The notes: generated by a model not told the origin, from the sequence alone. 64,000 bases of DNA from Rhynochetos jubatus (GCA_027574665.1 CM050654.1:11154142-11218141); one strand, 5' to 3'. Positions 32,867-46,247 are shown, counted from the stretch's first letter. Made by a program: numbers and translations.

Positions 32867-35800
32867 GGCTGGGGAGGGTGGGAGAGCTCTGCTCACCAGT
32901 GCTCGGCTTTATTTTGAGGACCCAGGTCGGTATGCTGTTGTGTTGAACGCATCACGTACAAAATAAGCACACGGCTTCTTGCTCCAAATCTGTTCCAGGC
33001 TGAAAGGAAAAGCCTTGGGGAACGGGTGTGCCAGCGGCCCTATTTTTACCTATTCTTGCCAAGTGGTTTGGCCTCAGTACAACAGCCAGACTGGCACGGG
33101 ACCACGGGCTGTTGGGACATCAGTGGGGTGTGTTGCCCCTAAGCAGTCACGCTGAGCATGGTATTACTGGTCTCGTCAGTGGGTTTGTACATCCGGGTCT
33201 TCTCTCGTGAGGTTTGCCAAGTGTGTGCCAGTATTTGAGGTTATTTACAGATGCCACAGTGCCATGACCAAAAAAGCCTATGAAATGGCCAAAATAAATG
33301 AATTACTGCCCCGCCAGGCAAGGAACAAGCATACCCAGCAGCACTGCAAGGGGCGTTAACCCTGGTGTAAGAGCGCACTGAGAAGCAGCCAAATGGCAAC
33401 ACACCGAGACCGCTCCCCGTGCTCTGGGTGGAAAACATCAGCAGACGTGTTCTGTAGAAATCTCCGTTCCTCTACGTACCACCCCAAGACACTATTACTT
33501 TCCGACTGGGTGCCCATACCAGCACGTTCAAGGTTACGTCTTAAAGGCTCGAGGAGGTCTGACATTCGCTGGGACCTGCCCTCGGTGCGGTAAAACCAAA
33601 ATCACTTTCCCCTCTCTGCCCTCCGGGCTGCAGCAGGTACTTAAAACCTGGCCTTGTTTTCGGAGGCGTGAAGGCTCTGCGACAGCACTGGGGATGCAGC
33701 TAACAACGCCTCGCAAACACAGGCTGTTCGGGGATTCAGTGTGGTGTGGCACGGTAAAAGCAAGGCAAATGACTGGGAAGCTCAGAGAGAGCGGTGTCAG
33801 ACTCCTGTTTTCACCTCTAAGCGATGCCGTGCTATTTTAGGCCAGGCCAAGCCTTGCCTTTTCTTAATTGGGTTTATTGCTATAGCTACACGGCTCTGTG
33901 TGTGTGTGTGTTAACACTTGATTTTTGGATCTAATGTAAGTGACTGAAATAAACAATCCAGATCTGATAGTCCCAGTGGGGGGACTGACATTTGGATTCA
34001 GCTCAAAATCTGCTTCTGCCGCTTGTCAGACTCCCCACACCGCACTCAGAGAGCACAAAGCATGGGGGGGCTGCGGGGCAGAGCTACCTTTGCCACCTCC
34101 AGTCTCAACCTCACGCCGAAGCGCTCCTTGGAGGTGCTCCCTGCCACCGCCGTGTCGCGTTTAGCTGCGGGAGGGATCTGAAGAGGGGTGTAACAATGCC
34201 GCTTGGCAGCAGCTTAATTAACAGAGCTCGCAACGTCTCCCTTGTGCCACCAGACCTGTACAGCCCAGCGCTGCTGTTCCTGGGTTCCCCTCCATGCGGG
34301 ACCACCCCGGCTGAGCCTGTGTGTGGGAGCCCAAACCAGCAAGGACTGGGACAAAGAGGAGTATTTTACAGTGGGTTCGAGCATGGAGATGTCCCTGTGG
34401 TCCAGCAGGCCAGGCTCACGCCTGCTCGCTGCCTCTCTGCTGCTCACACCTACCCTGCACCAACACTCTTCTTCCAATCTGAACACAAGCATCACCAATC
34501 GGAGCTGGGGGCGAGGGCTGAAGAACTCGGAGCGGCTGTACAGCCCCCCTCGTCCTCTCCCTCGCCCCAGCCCACGGCTCCAGGAAGCAGACGGTGCTGC
34601 AGGGCCAGCAGCCCAGGGCCGGAGAGCTGTCCCGCGCCGTCGCTGCTTCTGGAAGCACCGCGTTCCCACTCCCATCAATCAGCACAGACCAGGTGCCTGG
34701 AAGCATCTCTTGCCAATCGCCTTTTATTACCTTTAAAAAGCCAAGAAACCCAGAACAAGACAAAAACTGAGACCGTGTGAACATCATGCAACGGATTCAC
34801 TTTAAAGCAGGCTGGGGGGGAACGACCAAAAGCCGTCAGAGTATGGCTTCGCCCGTGTCTGGAGGCCAGACCGGACGGTCTGTTACTGGTGGGGCTGGCG
34901 GCGACTGTTGTGAGTGACCAGCCCGATGCCGAAGCAGGAAATGGAAACACACTCACGAGCCTTCATCCCGGGTAACCCAGATTCTGACCCAAATGCACTC
35001 TCTTACGTGGTGATGACAGTGAGAAAATACACCTAACCCTTGTCCTGGGTACCTTCTGCCTAGGCAAAGCCTCCTTGGAAGGGAACAACACAGTGAATAC
35101 TGTCACAAGGGGGGGTTGTTCAACTCTGTGATATACTGTGACGAGTACTCCAGTAGTCAAATAGTGGAGTGGATGTTACCCAGCAGGAGCGAAGTTACCG
35201 CACTCTGCCCTTCAGTCTCACTCTGCTGCCTTCAAAATTCATAGCACAAACCAGAGTAATATCAGCTTCTCGAAAAGAATGTGTTTCGGAGAGTCTCGGC
35301 TACCAGGGAAATAACGCCGCATCTTGTCCATCGTGTGGATGTGACAAAACACATGCCCTTATTTTCCTGAGCTATAGCCAACAGTTGAGTCCATTACATT
35401 TAATGGAGTAGGGTCACCCATAAAGTTATTCATAAGGTATTTTCTGAGTGGTTTTCACCTTCTCTTTGAAAAAATAAATTATATCAGCATGTTCATGAGG
35501 TACAAATGGTGCTGGCATTTCACTTGTTATTATGTTATTAACTTTTTTCACCTATAATTTTCAATCAACAGTAAGAAGCAATTTTCACTCACTGGAGTGA
35601 CCAGAGTTGGTGATTCTGCAAAGTGTTCTTGTAGGGTTCACCTTGACAGATACCTAATTCCCTCCCAAATCAAAACATTACCTCCAACACTCCCATCGCA
35701 GTTACCAAGAATTTCCATTTCCCCTTCGGTTAGGATTTAATTTAGAAGGCAAAGACTTCCTAAACTATGGGAGAGTAAAGATAGATGGTATGGGAGAAGG

Positions 35801-36059
35801 CGGCTGATGAAATGTAGTTGACTCCGGATCTGAAATATTTTATCCCTCCTCAATGTAGGTTAAATTATTCTTCACCTTTCCCACATCCATAATTGTCGCT
35901 GATCTTGGACCAACTCAAAACCCTACTACTGAGTTCAGTAGACTCAAAATTGCCACTAGAACTGGAAAAAGAAAAAAAAAAAAGAAGAGATTTGTTAGTG
36001 TCCATATACAATATCCCAAAGACTATACACAGCTATGAGATACAGCAAATTTAAGAAAG
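32867..36059. other. Intergenic sequence 3' of TMEFF2, no gene
   Basis: GC-mixed unique DNA to about 35160, with a (TG)n run at about 33896-33911. From 35160 it is AT-rich and leads into the TMEFF2 3' UTR. Frames open on both strands at 33992-34787 show no domain and are not called. A longer TMEFF2 3' UTR reaching into 35200-36060 is possible. Confidence 0.45.
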
Positions 36060-36360
36060 GCAATTTTTTTCTCATCACTGAGTATTTATTATATATAACA
36101 AATACATGAAAAAGAAAAAACTATATTGTGTGATATAAATAGTTTATTTACATTACAGAAAAACATCAAGACAATGTATACTATTTCAAATATATCCATA
36201 CATAATCAAATATAGCTGTAGTACATGTTCTCATTGGTGTAGATTACCACAAATGCAAGGCAACATGTGTAGATCTTGTCTTAATCTTTTGTCTATAATA
36301 CTGTATTTTGTAGTCCAAGCTCTCTGCAGTTAGTTTTGCCATTGTGGAAACATGCGCTCT
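36060..36360 (-). other. TMEFF2: TMEFF2 3' UTR (proximal part)
   Basis: AT-rich sequence directly after the stop codon. Two AATAAA signals on the minus strand (plus TTTATT) lie at 36143-36148 and 36085-36090, that is 213 and 271 bases after the stop codon. Either could end a short transcript isoform. The true end cannot be fixed from the sequence, and a longer 3' UTR is possible. Confidence 0.6.
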
Positions 36361-36457
36361 TTAAATTAACCTTGTCGATGCTCTTGTTGTGTTGTCTGAA
36401 CTGTAGTGCCCTGTGTTTTGCTTCTGTCTGTGGATTCTGTTGCTCCTGGGACATTTC
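36361..36457 (-). CDS. TMEFF2: TMEFF2 terminal exon: cytoplasmic tail
   Basis: 97 coding bases: acceptor CTCTCTTTTCCAG before 36457, stop TAA at 36361-36363. The first G completes an Arg codon (AG|G), then come KCPRSNRIHRQKQNTGHYSS and DNTTRASTRLI. The tail is short and basic next to the membrane, as in TMEFF2. The intron to the previous exon is 5,262 bp. Confidence 0.97.
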
Positions 36458-39400
36458 CTGGAAAAGAGAGTTGTGAGAATACACGGCTCTTAACAATGCG
36501 GCTGCTCAAGGGGTGCCACGGGCAGCAGGGCGAGAGAGGGATCCTCTGGCCCTCATCACCTTTCCTCTTCAATCAAACGAAACGGGCTGGCTGATGGCAA
36601 CGGTACCACAAAAAACCACCCCAGAAACCCCACAAAACATACTGTAAACAGAAATCCAACAAGGGAAACGTCAAGATTCCTGCTCCTCACCGTTGAGTCG
36701 CGGCGGCCCCAACTGCACCGCATCTCTCATCTTTAAATAACGGATTTATTTCCAGCAAGGCGCAGGTGGAAGGCTTAGGATGATCTCATGCTCACCTGCT
36801 CGGCATCCTGGGTCTGTGAAGTACTTACCAAGCGGATGCGGGGACTGCCTTTCCGAGGAGCTAAGCGGCCACGATCCCTATTAGTCTCCATGGAAATGCT
36901 TCATGCTCAGGTCGTTAGCAAGCAGCTACTTTACTTACGGGTGCCTGCACCGCGCTACGCTCCTCACACGGCTGCTTGGCTTAGTGCGGAAAGGAATCGC
37001 ACTGCAAAGACCAAAATCTTATTTTCCTTTGGACGGCTGCAAAAGCAAATCTCTCCCACCTCAGAACTCACAGTGCTCCTCAGTGAGGGCATGTTTCAAC
37101 CTTTTACCGGCAGCAGCGTCGGCTTTGGGGGCTGCTACAAGCGCTTCCCGCTAACGGAAAGAACACGGCCTGTTCCTGGTTTCCTCCCATGGAAAGGCCT
37201 CCTTTGGCAGAAAGCACGGAGAAGTTTATCCCCAGGTGGAGGCTGCAGGAAGTTCTAAGCAGCTGAAAGCCAAGGGGGTTGCGGCAGGGCTTGTTGGACA
37301 AGCAGAACCGCAGCAGGATGGCCAACACCCTCGAAAAACGCCCACGCCTTTAGCATTTGGGGTACCAGTAAGAACATGGCAAGCTGCAGATAAACATCCA
37401 GCAACAAAACCAGTCCTTTACCCAGGGTGACCTAGTTAACATCTTGTGCAGAGGGAGGAAGAAGCTACTCCTAATTCGGCCACGTGTTTGTCCCTCTCTT
37501 CAGCTGAAGCCCAGTACGAGCTTTTAGCCGGGGTGTGCCTCTTTCTGCTCTCTGCGAGGGCAGCTACACCAGAAAGACTGAAACACCCACCTGGCGTGGC
37601 AGGGCAGAAAGCCCCACCATACTCCAGACTATACCGACATGGAAAAAATACGCTTTGTTTTGGGCTAAATTGTTTTTCTGTTACAGGGAGGCTTTCAGCA
37701 GCACCTCGTGAAACCCTGTGGGTTACGAGCCGGGGGAGAGCCCACCCTCTCAGTGCAGTGAGAGCTCAAGGCACTTGCCTTCAGCTGTGCGTCAAGTAAC
37801 TAACAGCAAAACAGAGTGAAACACTTTTTTACTGACCCCTTAAAATCAAAAAGGCCATTTTTTTCTCCTGTTGAATGGGAGTGATGCTATAGTTTTGTGA
37901 CGCCAGCTCCTAGGCTAAACAAGATTGAGCGCGTAAGGCCTGATGAAGCATTTCAAAACGCTGAAATACAATTATGTAAGTGTCTAACAAAATATGGGTC
38001 AGATTGTCCTGACTTGCCTCACTTTCCAGTCAAGGGGACCACCCCCTCATGAGAACCTGCATGGCTCCGCGCTATATTCCGCCCCGTTCCTTTCTGGGAA
38101 GCAGTAAAGTAGGCTGCTATCATTACTCCAGGAAAAATAAGCCTGCATCTCCAGCGCTCTCGGATGTCATGGCGGAGCTTTCATTACGAAACTAATGCAC
38201 AGTGTAGCTGGTTTGTGATTCCATGACAAACTCGCTATTCACTGTGTGCTCCTAAAAAGGCGATCAAACTTTCTGAGTGAGTCAGGGAGCCCTTGTTAGC
38301 AAACACAGGGCTGATTCATCGAGCCACATGTCATGTGCACGCTGACAGCCTCCCAGCCCCGACTGTCCCCGAGCGGCCCCTCCTGCCCATTCAGCCGGAG
38401 ACTGCACAGCAGGACCTCGCACCGCTCCACGGGCTACAGCACCGACACCTTGGCACGCTGGGAGACAGCACTGCTAAGTCCCGCTGCAGCAGCCGGCAGC
38501 CACGCGGGACGGCCGAGCGTGGAGATGGCCAGAGTTAGCCCCAGGGGATGAGGGTTCACACTGGAAGGCGCAGCACTGCTTTGCTCAGCTGGGCGAAGCA
38601 GGGCTGGGGAACCAGGCGTGGGAAGCCACAGTGGGCACAACCAGACTGGTTTTGTAAGAAACGGGAAGCTACCAGGTAGCTGAGGGATGACCAGGGTGGT
38701 CAGCAATCCCACAGGATGCAGCTGTGCATTCCCAGAGAATGGCGGATACCGACTGCTCCAGCTGGAAGCAAGGAGATGAGCATCTCACAGGCGCTTCCCC
38801 AAAACCGACCCTGACAGTATCGTACAGTCTCTTGACAGTCACTCAGCCCAAGGTCGAGAGAAATCGATTCAAATGTAGAGATTACCCCAATTAAGACGAT
38901 GAAAAAACATCTTTTAACCAAAAATGCCTGTTTTAATTGCACAATACACCATGCTCCCAATTGATGGGAGCCTGGGAAGGGCCCAGGGCCAAGTGCTGAC
39001 TGCTTAAGTGCAATGCTACTGCATTTACAGGTATGTTGTGTCTGAAGTGCATCTACGAGGGGCGTTGGCATTTAACCAGCTTTTTAGACTTAATCATCTG
39101 CTAAAATTGAGTGACAGCTTTTCCTTGGTCCTTAAGTCTCTAATCAAAAGTTCTTTGTAGTGCTCTGTGTGGGGGATGCATTCATTTATGAACACAGCAG
39201 TTATAGCAATGTAAACCAGGTACTGGAGCGCAGGCTGCCTGCCCTCCCTCCATTGAAGCTTGCTCCCAAGCTTGAGTTACTCACGATGTGATTCATAGCA
39301 GGTAAAACACATTATGCATTCATTTTTAATCAAGTTATTTCTTCACATAAATAAGCTGCTGTGACTAAACATTAGGGAAGCACTAAAAATGCAAAGCTGT

Positions 39401-42400
39401 AAAGAAAACTGCTGAGAATCATTATGACGCCAAGCCATACCTGTGTTATTTACCGTCCTCCTTTTATCATCGCTTCTCTTTTGCCTTACCTCTAAGCTAG
39501 AAGTCCTTGGGTGTACGGACGGCGCCTCGCTGCTCCACCTCCTGCCCTCCGTACCTCTTGGCCTCTGGCCCCCTGCTCCTCCACCCCAGCCGCTTATTCC
39601 CCCTGCTGGCACTAGCGATGAGTAGCCAGGGGGCCAACCTCCTCCCCAAGGAATCAAGCCGCTTAAAAACAAACCATCACTTTTGTTGGGTGGGTTTTCA
39701 GTTGAATCTGTCCCCTGACTGGGTTCCCTGTGTGGCTACAGAAATGGTAATGGTGGCACAAGAGCACCGGCAGGACCAAGCGCCCAGGAGCCAGGGGAAG
39801 GCGCAAGGGCAGACCGCCCCTGCCAGCAGCACAGCACATTTATCCAGATTCAAGTGTCTGTGCCACAATGGTCCTAAAAGTGACCAGGAATTGCTCAAAG
39901 CCTACCAGCAATGGAGGACACCCCACAGATTTGTGCCGCTATGATTTTAAGAGCAACAAGAGTAACGATAGCTAAAAGATTTACAATGGTAGTCTTACGC
40001 GGCTCAAACGCAGGGTTTAGAGAGAGCGCACTAAACTCATTTGATAAATTAATTAGGTGAAGCTGCACTGCAGTGAGTGGCAAAGAACTTGGCCACAGCA
40101 GCCTCTGAGTGGCTGAAGTTTCCCTTCCTTCTCCCAGAAACCTGGTAGGATGGTTTTAGCACTTTCAGGAGTTGAGGGTGTGGAGTGCAAAGCAGTAGAG
40201 TCAGGTTCTCCAAAGCAGATGACTTCAGAAACTCGATGACTTATGCATGTGCTGCCACAACACTCTCTTGTCATGTGGATTTCTCTTAGGCCACTTAAAA
40301 GTACACTTTTGCAAATGTATCTCAAATCGTTATGCTGGGATGGAGGATGCTCCGCAGTAATTGCACGCATTACAGAAGAAAGTCAAAAGATCATAAATTA
40401 GCTTGGTTGTAAAGTGTGTGGGAAAAGGCACGGGCTATGCATGTGCATGAAAACAGTGTGCTGGGTAATTTGCGTTACAGTACCAGACCACTCAGAGCAC
40501 ACGGTCTGCATCCTTCCACAGAGAGTACTCTGCCTTACTGCGACCAAACTGGAGTCTGACCAAACTTGACAAAATGATACAGAGCGTTAGTTCCACTACA
40601 GTCACTGCACCATCTTCTTTGTCTTACTACACACTACATTTTTGGTTGTTGGAATTACTTCTGTGAACACCACCATAATCTACTGCCTCATTCAGCATTT
40701 ACCATTAGGTTGATGGACTCAGATTGCCCACAAAAGCAGCTACCTTTCATCAGACGGTTTTGTTTTACGCCTTTAGGCCTGAGAAGGATTTATGATTGTT
40801 TTTGTGTATGTCTTTTCCAGGAACAAATACTATACTTGTCTTCCAGCCGGGCAGTGCAACATCAGGACTAAAATATATTAGAGATTGTATTTTCTACAGA
40901 GGTATGATATCTGGCTTTTAATTTTTTTTTTTTGTATTTTAAAAAGAAATCTATTTCTAAAAGAGTGATTTATCAGTGTTGCTAGCTGAATTAATTTAAC
41001 CTCATGATTTCTGAGAGAAGCCTGAACATGCCTGAAGTTCAGAACTGACCCCAAGCCCTCCCAGAGACAGTAGCATGGTACAGTGGGGGCAGCATGTGCA
41101 GGAGGGGAAGGACTGCATTGTCCCCACTTGTTCTGAACTGCCCTGGGGCTGTCCATTCCATTCAAACAACCCTTTCCTCCTCATTACGGAAAAAAGAAAT
41201 GAATCATATATGGCTTGGTGTGCCACCATCTAGTGAAGACCTTAAACACGTGTGGTACCTCTGAACATGTACACAAGCCTAATGAAATCATTTAATCAAT
41301 GGGATTGCAAGCAGGCTTAAAAGTTTGTATGCTTTGCCTGATTAGGACTAAGGGAATGGGCCCTTGAGGAAACCAGATGGAGATATGATTAGTTTTATTA
41401 AGTGTTGATCCAGCTGCTGTATTTGTATTCCCCTTATTTATATGAACAATATTTGTCCAAGCATCTGAATACAAAATAGGAAGCTTCGTTTGCTGTAGGC
41501 ACCGTTGCTACCTAAGTTTGATTGAGATGGAAGTAAAAATTCAGTCATAATAATGAAGCAGCACTAGCTGGCTGGACCAGACGGTGTCTTCTGTTTGTTG
41601 GGGAATTAAGTGGCATTTGTTATCAGTAGTGTCACTGCAGAAATCTGTACAATCAGCGCACAGAGTAGAAAAATCAAAAGTCTTTTCTTTTTCTGCTGCA
41701 AAGAACCAGAGATACTGACCTTGTAATACAGAGGACTACAACACAGATGATAGCAATCTGGATGGTTCCAATCACAGCCGCTATTAAGACATACTGAAAT
41801 CGTACTGGACCGGGAACCACATATAGAACGCTGTAGTCCTTTTTTTCACAGTGTTGTCCAGTATAGCCGGCATCACATCTGAAACAAAAACCATTTTTTC
41901 TGGTTATACCTGCTACTTTCAAAGAATACGGAAAAAACTTGTATCTAAAAAAAAATAATCAGTGCCCTAAGCATAAGCTTATGTGTTTTTTTGCAGGATG
42001 GGCTCCCTCAGAGAGAGCACCAGTGCCTCCTCGAGCTCTCAGAGGGAAGACTTCAGGTCCTCAGCATCACCAAGGCCTGAGAGAGCGAGCGACACTGCAG
42101 GAGGTGTCCAGGGGACTGGGGCTTAGCTAGCATCAAGTGGAACTACTTGTATCTTGTAGTGAGAATCCATTTAGTTCCTTGCACAACATATTTTCGATTT
42201 CTCCCTTTCTCTGGGGAGGTGAGGGAGGGTGAAAAGCCATCTAGTTGTGGCTCCTTATGCAGATTACCCCTAAGGAGGTGATAAGCAATCATCCAAGCTC
42301 CATATGAAATGTGATTAGATGTTCCTGCAAGTGGATACATCATTTACATTTTGTCTGGTTGCTATAAAAAACCCTCTGTCGATGCTGCAACCATCTACCC

Positions 42401-43468
42401 CAATGCCGCCTGCTGCACTGCTCACCAGCTCCCATCCTGCAGCCTGACATCCCCCTTTGTGATTTGGGGGGACAAACAGTGGCTGGTCTCGCCCAAGCAA
42501 GAAGGTGCAAAAATCCAGGTCAATGGCAGCAGCAACCGTAACAGACCAAGTCAAATTGCTTGGGCTCCTCTCGGAAGTGGTAGTGGAGCACTAACCCTGA
42601 TGGGTTAAACCTTGAGTTTCCACCCCTTTCCTCTCCTGCATTCCCACAGCAGCCAGCAGCTCAACGAAAGGACATTTTACAGCTGAATGGAGAACCTACA
42701 ATGCAGCAGCGGCAGAGGGCAAACTGTGCCCTGGGTGTCTGTGGGAGCTGGGAGAAGCTGGCTTGAGGATCTGCCCTGGGGGGTAAGTCTGGTCTGTAAC
42801 TTTGCCCTCCCAGTCCAATATCCCAGGAAAGCAGTGCCTTATGTGTACCAATCCTTTTCGTACCCACCAGGCCGATGGTTGGACTTCAGAACCAATATCC
42901 CCACCTCTGCAGGGAGGCATTCACTGCAGAAACACGTGCTTTCCCTATTGCTCCTCCTCCCTGCCCTAACCTCCTCCAAAGCCACCTCCTGCGTGAAGGA
43001 GCCACCTTCACCCCAGGCCGCTGCCCCACGAGCAGGGACATATCCCCAGTGGCACTCCTCTCCCTCAGACCAAGGAGGCTGCCTAGCAGCTGCCAGAGCA
43101 CTTTGAGAAGGGCTTCTGCAAATAGGTCTAAATATAACTGAAGTTTACCGAACGTTGTTACAATAATTAACGTTGTGCATAACTCAATACCCTTTTGCCA
43201 TGTAAAATGGGGACTGTTGAATAATGTAAGTCTAATGGGTTCTGCAGCACAAAGGGCCATGGTTACCATTATTTTCCATAGCTCATCTAGATAAAGTGAT
43301 TTTGAAAGTCACTATTTTCACATGTGTAGGAGAAGAAGGGTTACCTGCAAGACGGTTCCAGCATGTTAGTGGAGTGCTCACACTTGCCATGCATGCAGAA
43401 GCCATTGTAATGCTCTGGACAAGGGATGTAGATCCCTCTTGCACTTTCTTCCAGTTTATTCGCATTCT
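36361..43468 (-). CDS. TMEFF2: TMEFF2 C-terminal part, three exons
   Basis: Tomoregulin-2 is a single-pass type I membrane protein with a signal peptide, two follistatin/Kazal modules, one EGF-like module, a membrane helix and a short cytoplasmic tail. It is expressed mainly in brain and prostate, can be shed from the surface, and has been linked to modulation of growth-factor signalling. Here exons 43345-43468, 41720-41878 and 36361-36457 (minus) join in phases 2 and 2 to give the last 126 residues of a protein usually near 374 residues. The assignment to TMEFF2 rather than TMEFF1 rests on KKDYSVLYVVPGPVRFQYV, RKCPRSNRIHRQKQ and the end TRASTRLI. The first intron phase (1) requires a preceding exon ending in one G. 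Earlier exons are outside the window. Confidence 0.97.
36458..41719 (-). other. TMEFF2: TMEFF2 last intron
   Basis: 5.26-kb intron with GT-AG ends on minus. No exon or mobile element is recognised inside. AT-rich stretches around 38870-39140, 40010-40080 and 40860-41010 could be conserved. Open frames at 36788-37258, 39507-39944 and elsewhere are chance. Confidence 0.85.
41720..41878 (-). CDS. TMEFF2: TMEFF2 exon: EGF end and membrane helix
   Basis: 159 bases: acceptor TTTTTGTTTCAG, donor GTCAGTATC. It encodes RCDAGYTGQHCEKKD (last two EGF cysteines), the stalk YSVLYVVPGPVRFQ, then the helix YVLIAAVIGTIQIAIICVVV and LCIT. The His in GQHC stands where true ErbB ligands have an Arg needed for receptor binding, the known TMEFF signature, so direct ErbB1 activation is not expected. 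If the donor were not used, the frame would run SVSLVLCSRKRKDF and stop, giving a different tail. Confidence 0.97.
41879..43344 (-). other. TMEFF2: TMEFF2 intron between EGF and membrane exons
   Basis: 1,466-bp intron. It contains a C-rich stretch (about 42340-43100) with overlapping frames on both strands, and no recognisable element. Confidence 0.88.
43345..43468 (-). CDS. TMEFF2: TMEFF2 exon: EGF module, N-terminal half
   Basis: 124 bases: acceptor TTCACAG before 43468, donor GTAACC after 43345. It encodes NANKLEESARGIYIPC, then PEHYNGFCMHGKCEHSTNM and LEPSC. The juxta-EGF linker is followed by the first four cysteines of the six-cysteine EGF fold. Residues GIY replace the EHH I recall from mammalian TMEFF2, and T and L replace I and Q in the EHSTNMLEP stretch. 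The exon ends in AG of an Arg codon completed by A from the next exon. Confidence 0.96.
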
Positions 43469-46055
43469 CTGTGAACACAGGTGAAGGGAACATTAACCCG
43501 ACAGTGCAGGATAAGGTGAAACGATGGAAAGAACCCAACGTATCAAAGAAAGGAAAATCAAAAGAACAAGATGCCAAAGATGTTGTTTATGGGAAGCAAG
43601 AGCAAGGGTTGCACCTTGAAACAGGGAGGCCAATGTAGATGCAAAGCTTTAAAGCTTTGCAATGTTCTCTGTCAGTCTTTTGCATATCTAATTCCTGTCA
43701 AGTTACCTCAAATGAGACACCAGAAAGAATAATTTGATTATTCAAAAACTGATTACAGAACAGCACATGGAAAACGCCTGATCATTTCTGTTATCCTCTG
43801 TGGACTGTCTCCTCACACCCAGGCAAGGCTAGGAGGCAGACGCTGGGCATTTGCATGTAATATACCATTACAGTGTATTTGGTAATTCAATACAACATAT
43901 CCAGAAAGAGATGGCTGGAAGTTTATCATCAGTGCTGCACCCCTGTGCCCCAGAGCCCACCGGCCTTCCTCCCCATCCCGCAGCACAGGTACCTTTGAAC
44001 TAGTTTGACTAGTTTCTGTGCCTACTTCTGCAGCTGTTAAATAGCAACTGAGACTGCAAATCCTGGAAAATCCTTCCCTCCATGTAGCCAGGAATGTGGA
44101 GGCTTCATTGAGTTTTGAAACAGGTATGTGCCAAACATTTACGTCGTGGGTTGAAATGCAGCGTGTTGCTTGCAATAAACTCACATGAACGTTGTAGACC
44201 GCCAAGGTGTTAATTAATTTGGGTCATATTGGCAAATTCTTCCATTCAACCAATACTTACAATACCTAAAATGGTAAAACCCCTTTTTCTGTGATAGTAT
44301 CACTAATTACAAACACAAAACTCACGATAGATGTCTGAGGAAATGTAGTTTGCACGCAACTAAGCTGAAACATTTGTACCTTCCAGAGAAAGTCCCCGAG
44401 TGTTACGAAACAATCGCAGTTTGTGTTCTGCCTCCAAGCCAGACGTGCCAGCAGTAGGTATGCTTAGGTATTATCCCACCTCTGGGAGAAGTGTGTGCGG
44501 CAGATCCAAGATTCAGATTTTCATAATGAATTTCTCTCCTATCGCTGGTGTCCAAGGAGAGTTTTAAGAGTCTCTAACAACTTGCACTAATAAAGTTGGT
44601 TATATTTTCCTTACATTAGAACAGATGAGGACAAGCTCCCAGCAAACGAGAATGACAGGGCAACCTCTGCATTCCCGCAGAGAGCATTAACCTCTTGTTT
44701 GCCATTAGGGCTTTCAGGACTTCTGCGCTATGGACCATTACTGCATCTTTTCAAATGCCCGTATGCTGAAGACAAACCTGCCTGCCTCTCCCGGCTCCCT
44801 GCATAGCCTGGGCTATCTGTGCGAGGCTGCCATGATGGCTGTTGATGACAACGCAGCGCAGAAGCCGGAATCACAGTGCAGTAACCATTCCCGCGCTTGG
44901 GGCTCTCTGGGTCAGCACAGACGGGACAGGCTGACAGAAGGCGTGTTATAGGCATGGTACAACCTCTGTTGAGAGCTTGCCCGGGAATTTCTACTACTGG
45001 AAAGAGGTGGGAGCAAAAGGTCCTTTTAGTCTGGTGCTAAACATTTTTGGCTACCTATCACCCTCTGGGTGAGGTACTGGCTACCAGCATGTGAAATATA
45101 TACAGAGAGCTATCATCCCACCAGGACTTCACGTATGTTCCTTTTTTCCAGCTGGAAATCTTAGAATGGAAAAAAATGTGTGATGAATGTCAGCTATCAA
45201 TGGACTTGCCCAGTGCACACATGCAGATACCAACGTGCTCGGGACTTGTACTCCATACCCCTGTAGTGATCATTTCTGCACCATGCCCATGGTTTCTGGG
45301 TGTGCTGGACCTCTGCTATGGTCCACATTCAAATATTTTTTCTGTCCAGGAAACTGCAGCAAGAAATATGGGATCCTTATTAATATGCTTTTTTTTTCTA
45401 TTATGCCATTTCCTTCAAATCTTCCATTATCCAAAGGAAGTTGGCCTCTTTTCTGAAGAACAGGAGACTGCTCTGTACATGTGTTTCTGTGTATGTACCC
45501 CTGACCCTCTCTTCTCAGGTACCAAGATGTCTCTGCAATGTCCGTGTGCCACCACCAACTAGTGTGACAATCCCTCCTCCCTCAGATGAGTCAGCAGGGT
45601 TGCTAAAACCATAGGATACCATTTGGTTTAATTTTTTTAAAGGCACGCTTCAAGATGGTGCGAGAGAGAGAGTTACTTTCAGGACAGACTAATCTGCTAG
45701 GACTTGAAAGGAGACCAGGACCTGTCCCAGATTTGCAGATGCTTTCACTGTGTGTAGGCTGTAGGGCTGGTAAAAAGAGGAATGAATTTTCCTCCTCTTG
45801 TGGGTAAAACCCGTGCTTTCTTTATAAAAGGTCTCTAGCATACTTTAAAGTAAATCTAGGATCCTGCCAAACTTGTAATTGCACCTCTAAGTGTAATGTT
45901 ATAACAGAAAACACTTTACTGAATTAAAAAATGGCCCAAGTTTTGCTAGCAGTTCACAGGATAAACACTTCACGTGGGAACACCTGTCATTCGTCATCTG
46001 GCTTGGAAGAAACCACAAAACTTAACACGAACTATCTGTAGCCTCTCATTTTGAT

Positions 46056-46247
46056 CACAGTATCACAGAATCACTTAGGTTGGAAAACGACTAGAAGATC
46101 TATAAGATCATCCAGTCCAACCATCAGCCCAACACCACCATACCCACTAGACCATGTGCTCAAGCACCATGTCTACACGTTCCTTGAACACCTCCGGGGG
46201 CAGTGACTCCACCGCTTCCCTGGGCAGCCTGTTCCAATGCCTGACCA
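46056..46247 (-). mobile_element. CR1 LINE 3' fragment, 5'-truncated
   Basis: About 190 bp of CR1 3' end, minus orientation. The plus strand reads CACAGTATCACAGAATCACTTAGG (two degenerate terminal 8-mers), CCAACCATCAGCCCAACACC, CTTGAACACCTCC and CTGGGCAGCCTGTTCCAATG. It is closely related to 5314-5480. It breaks off after CAATGCCTGACCA, and the junction is a fold-back (see 46234-46267). Confidence 0.92.

Noticed and set aside
33992..34780. 262-codon plus frame, the longest in the window
   Set aside because: Pro/Ser-rich, opposed by open frames on minus, no domain or repeat, no promoter or exon structure. Likely chance in GC-rich DNA.
2865..36059. CAVIN2, expected beyond the TMEFF2 3' end by vertebrate gene order
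   Set aside because: No frame here resembles a cavin. It probably lies further left of the window.
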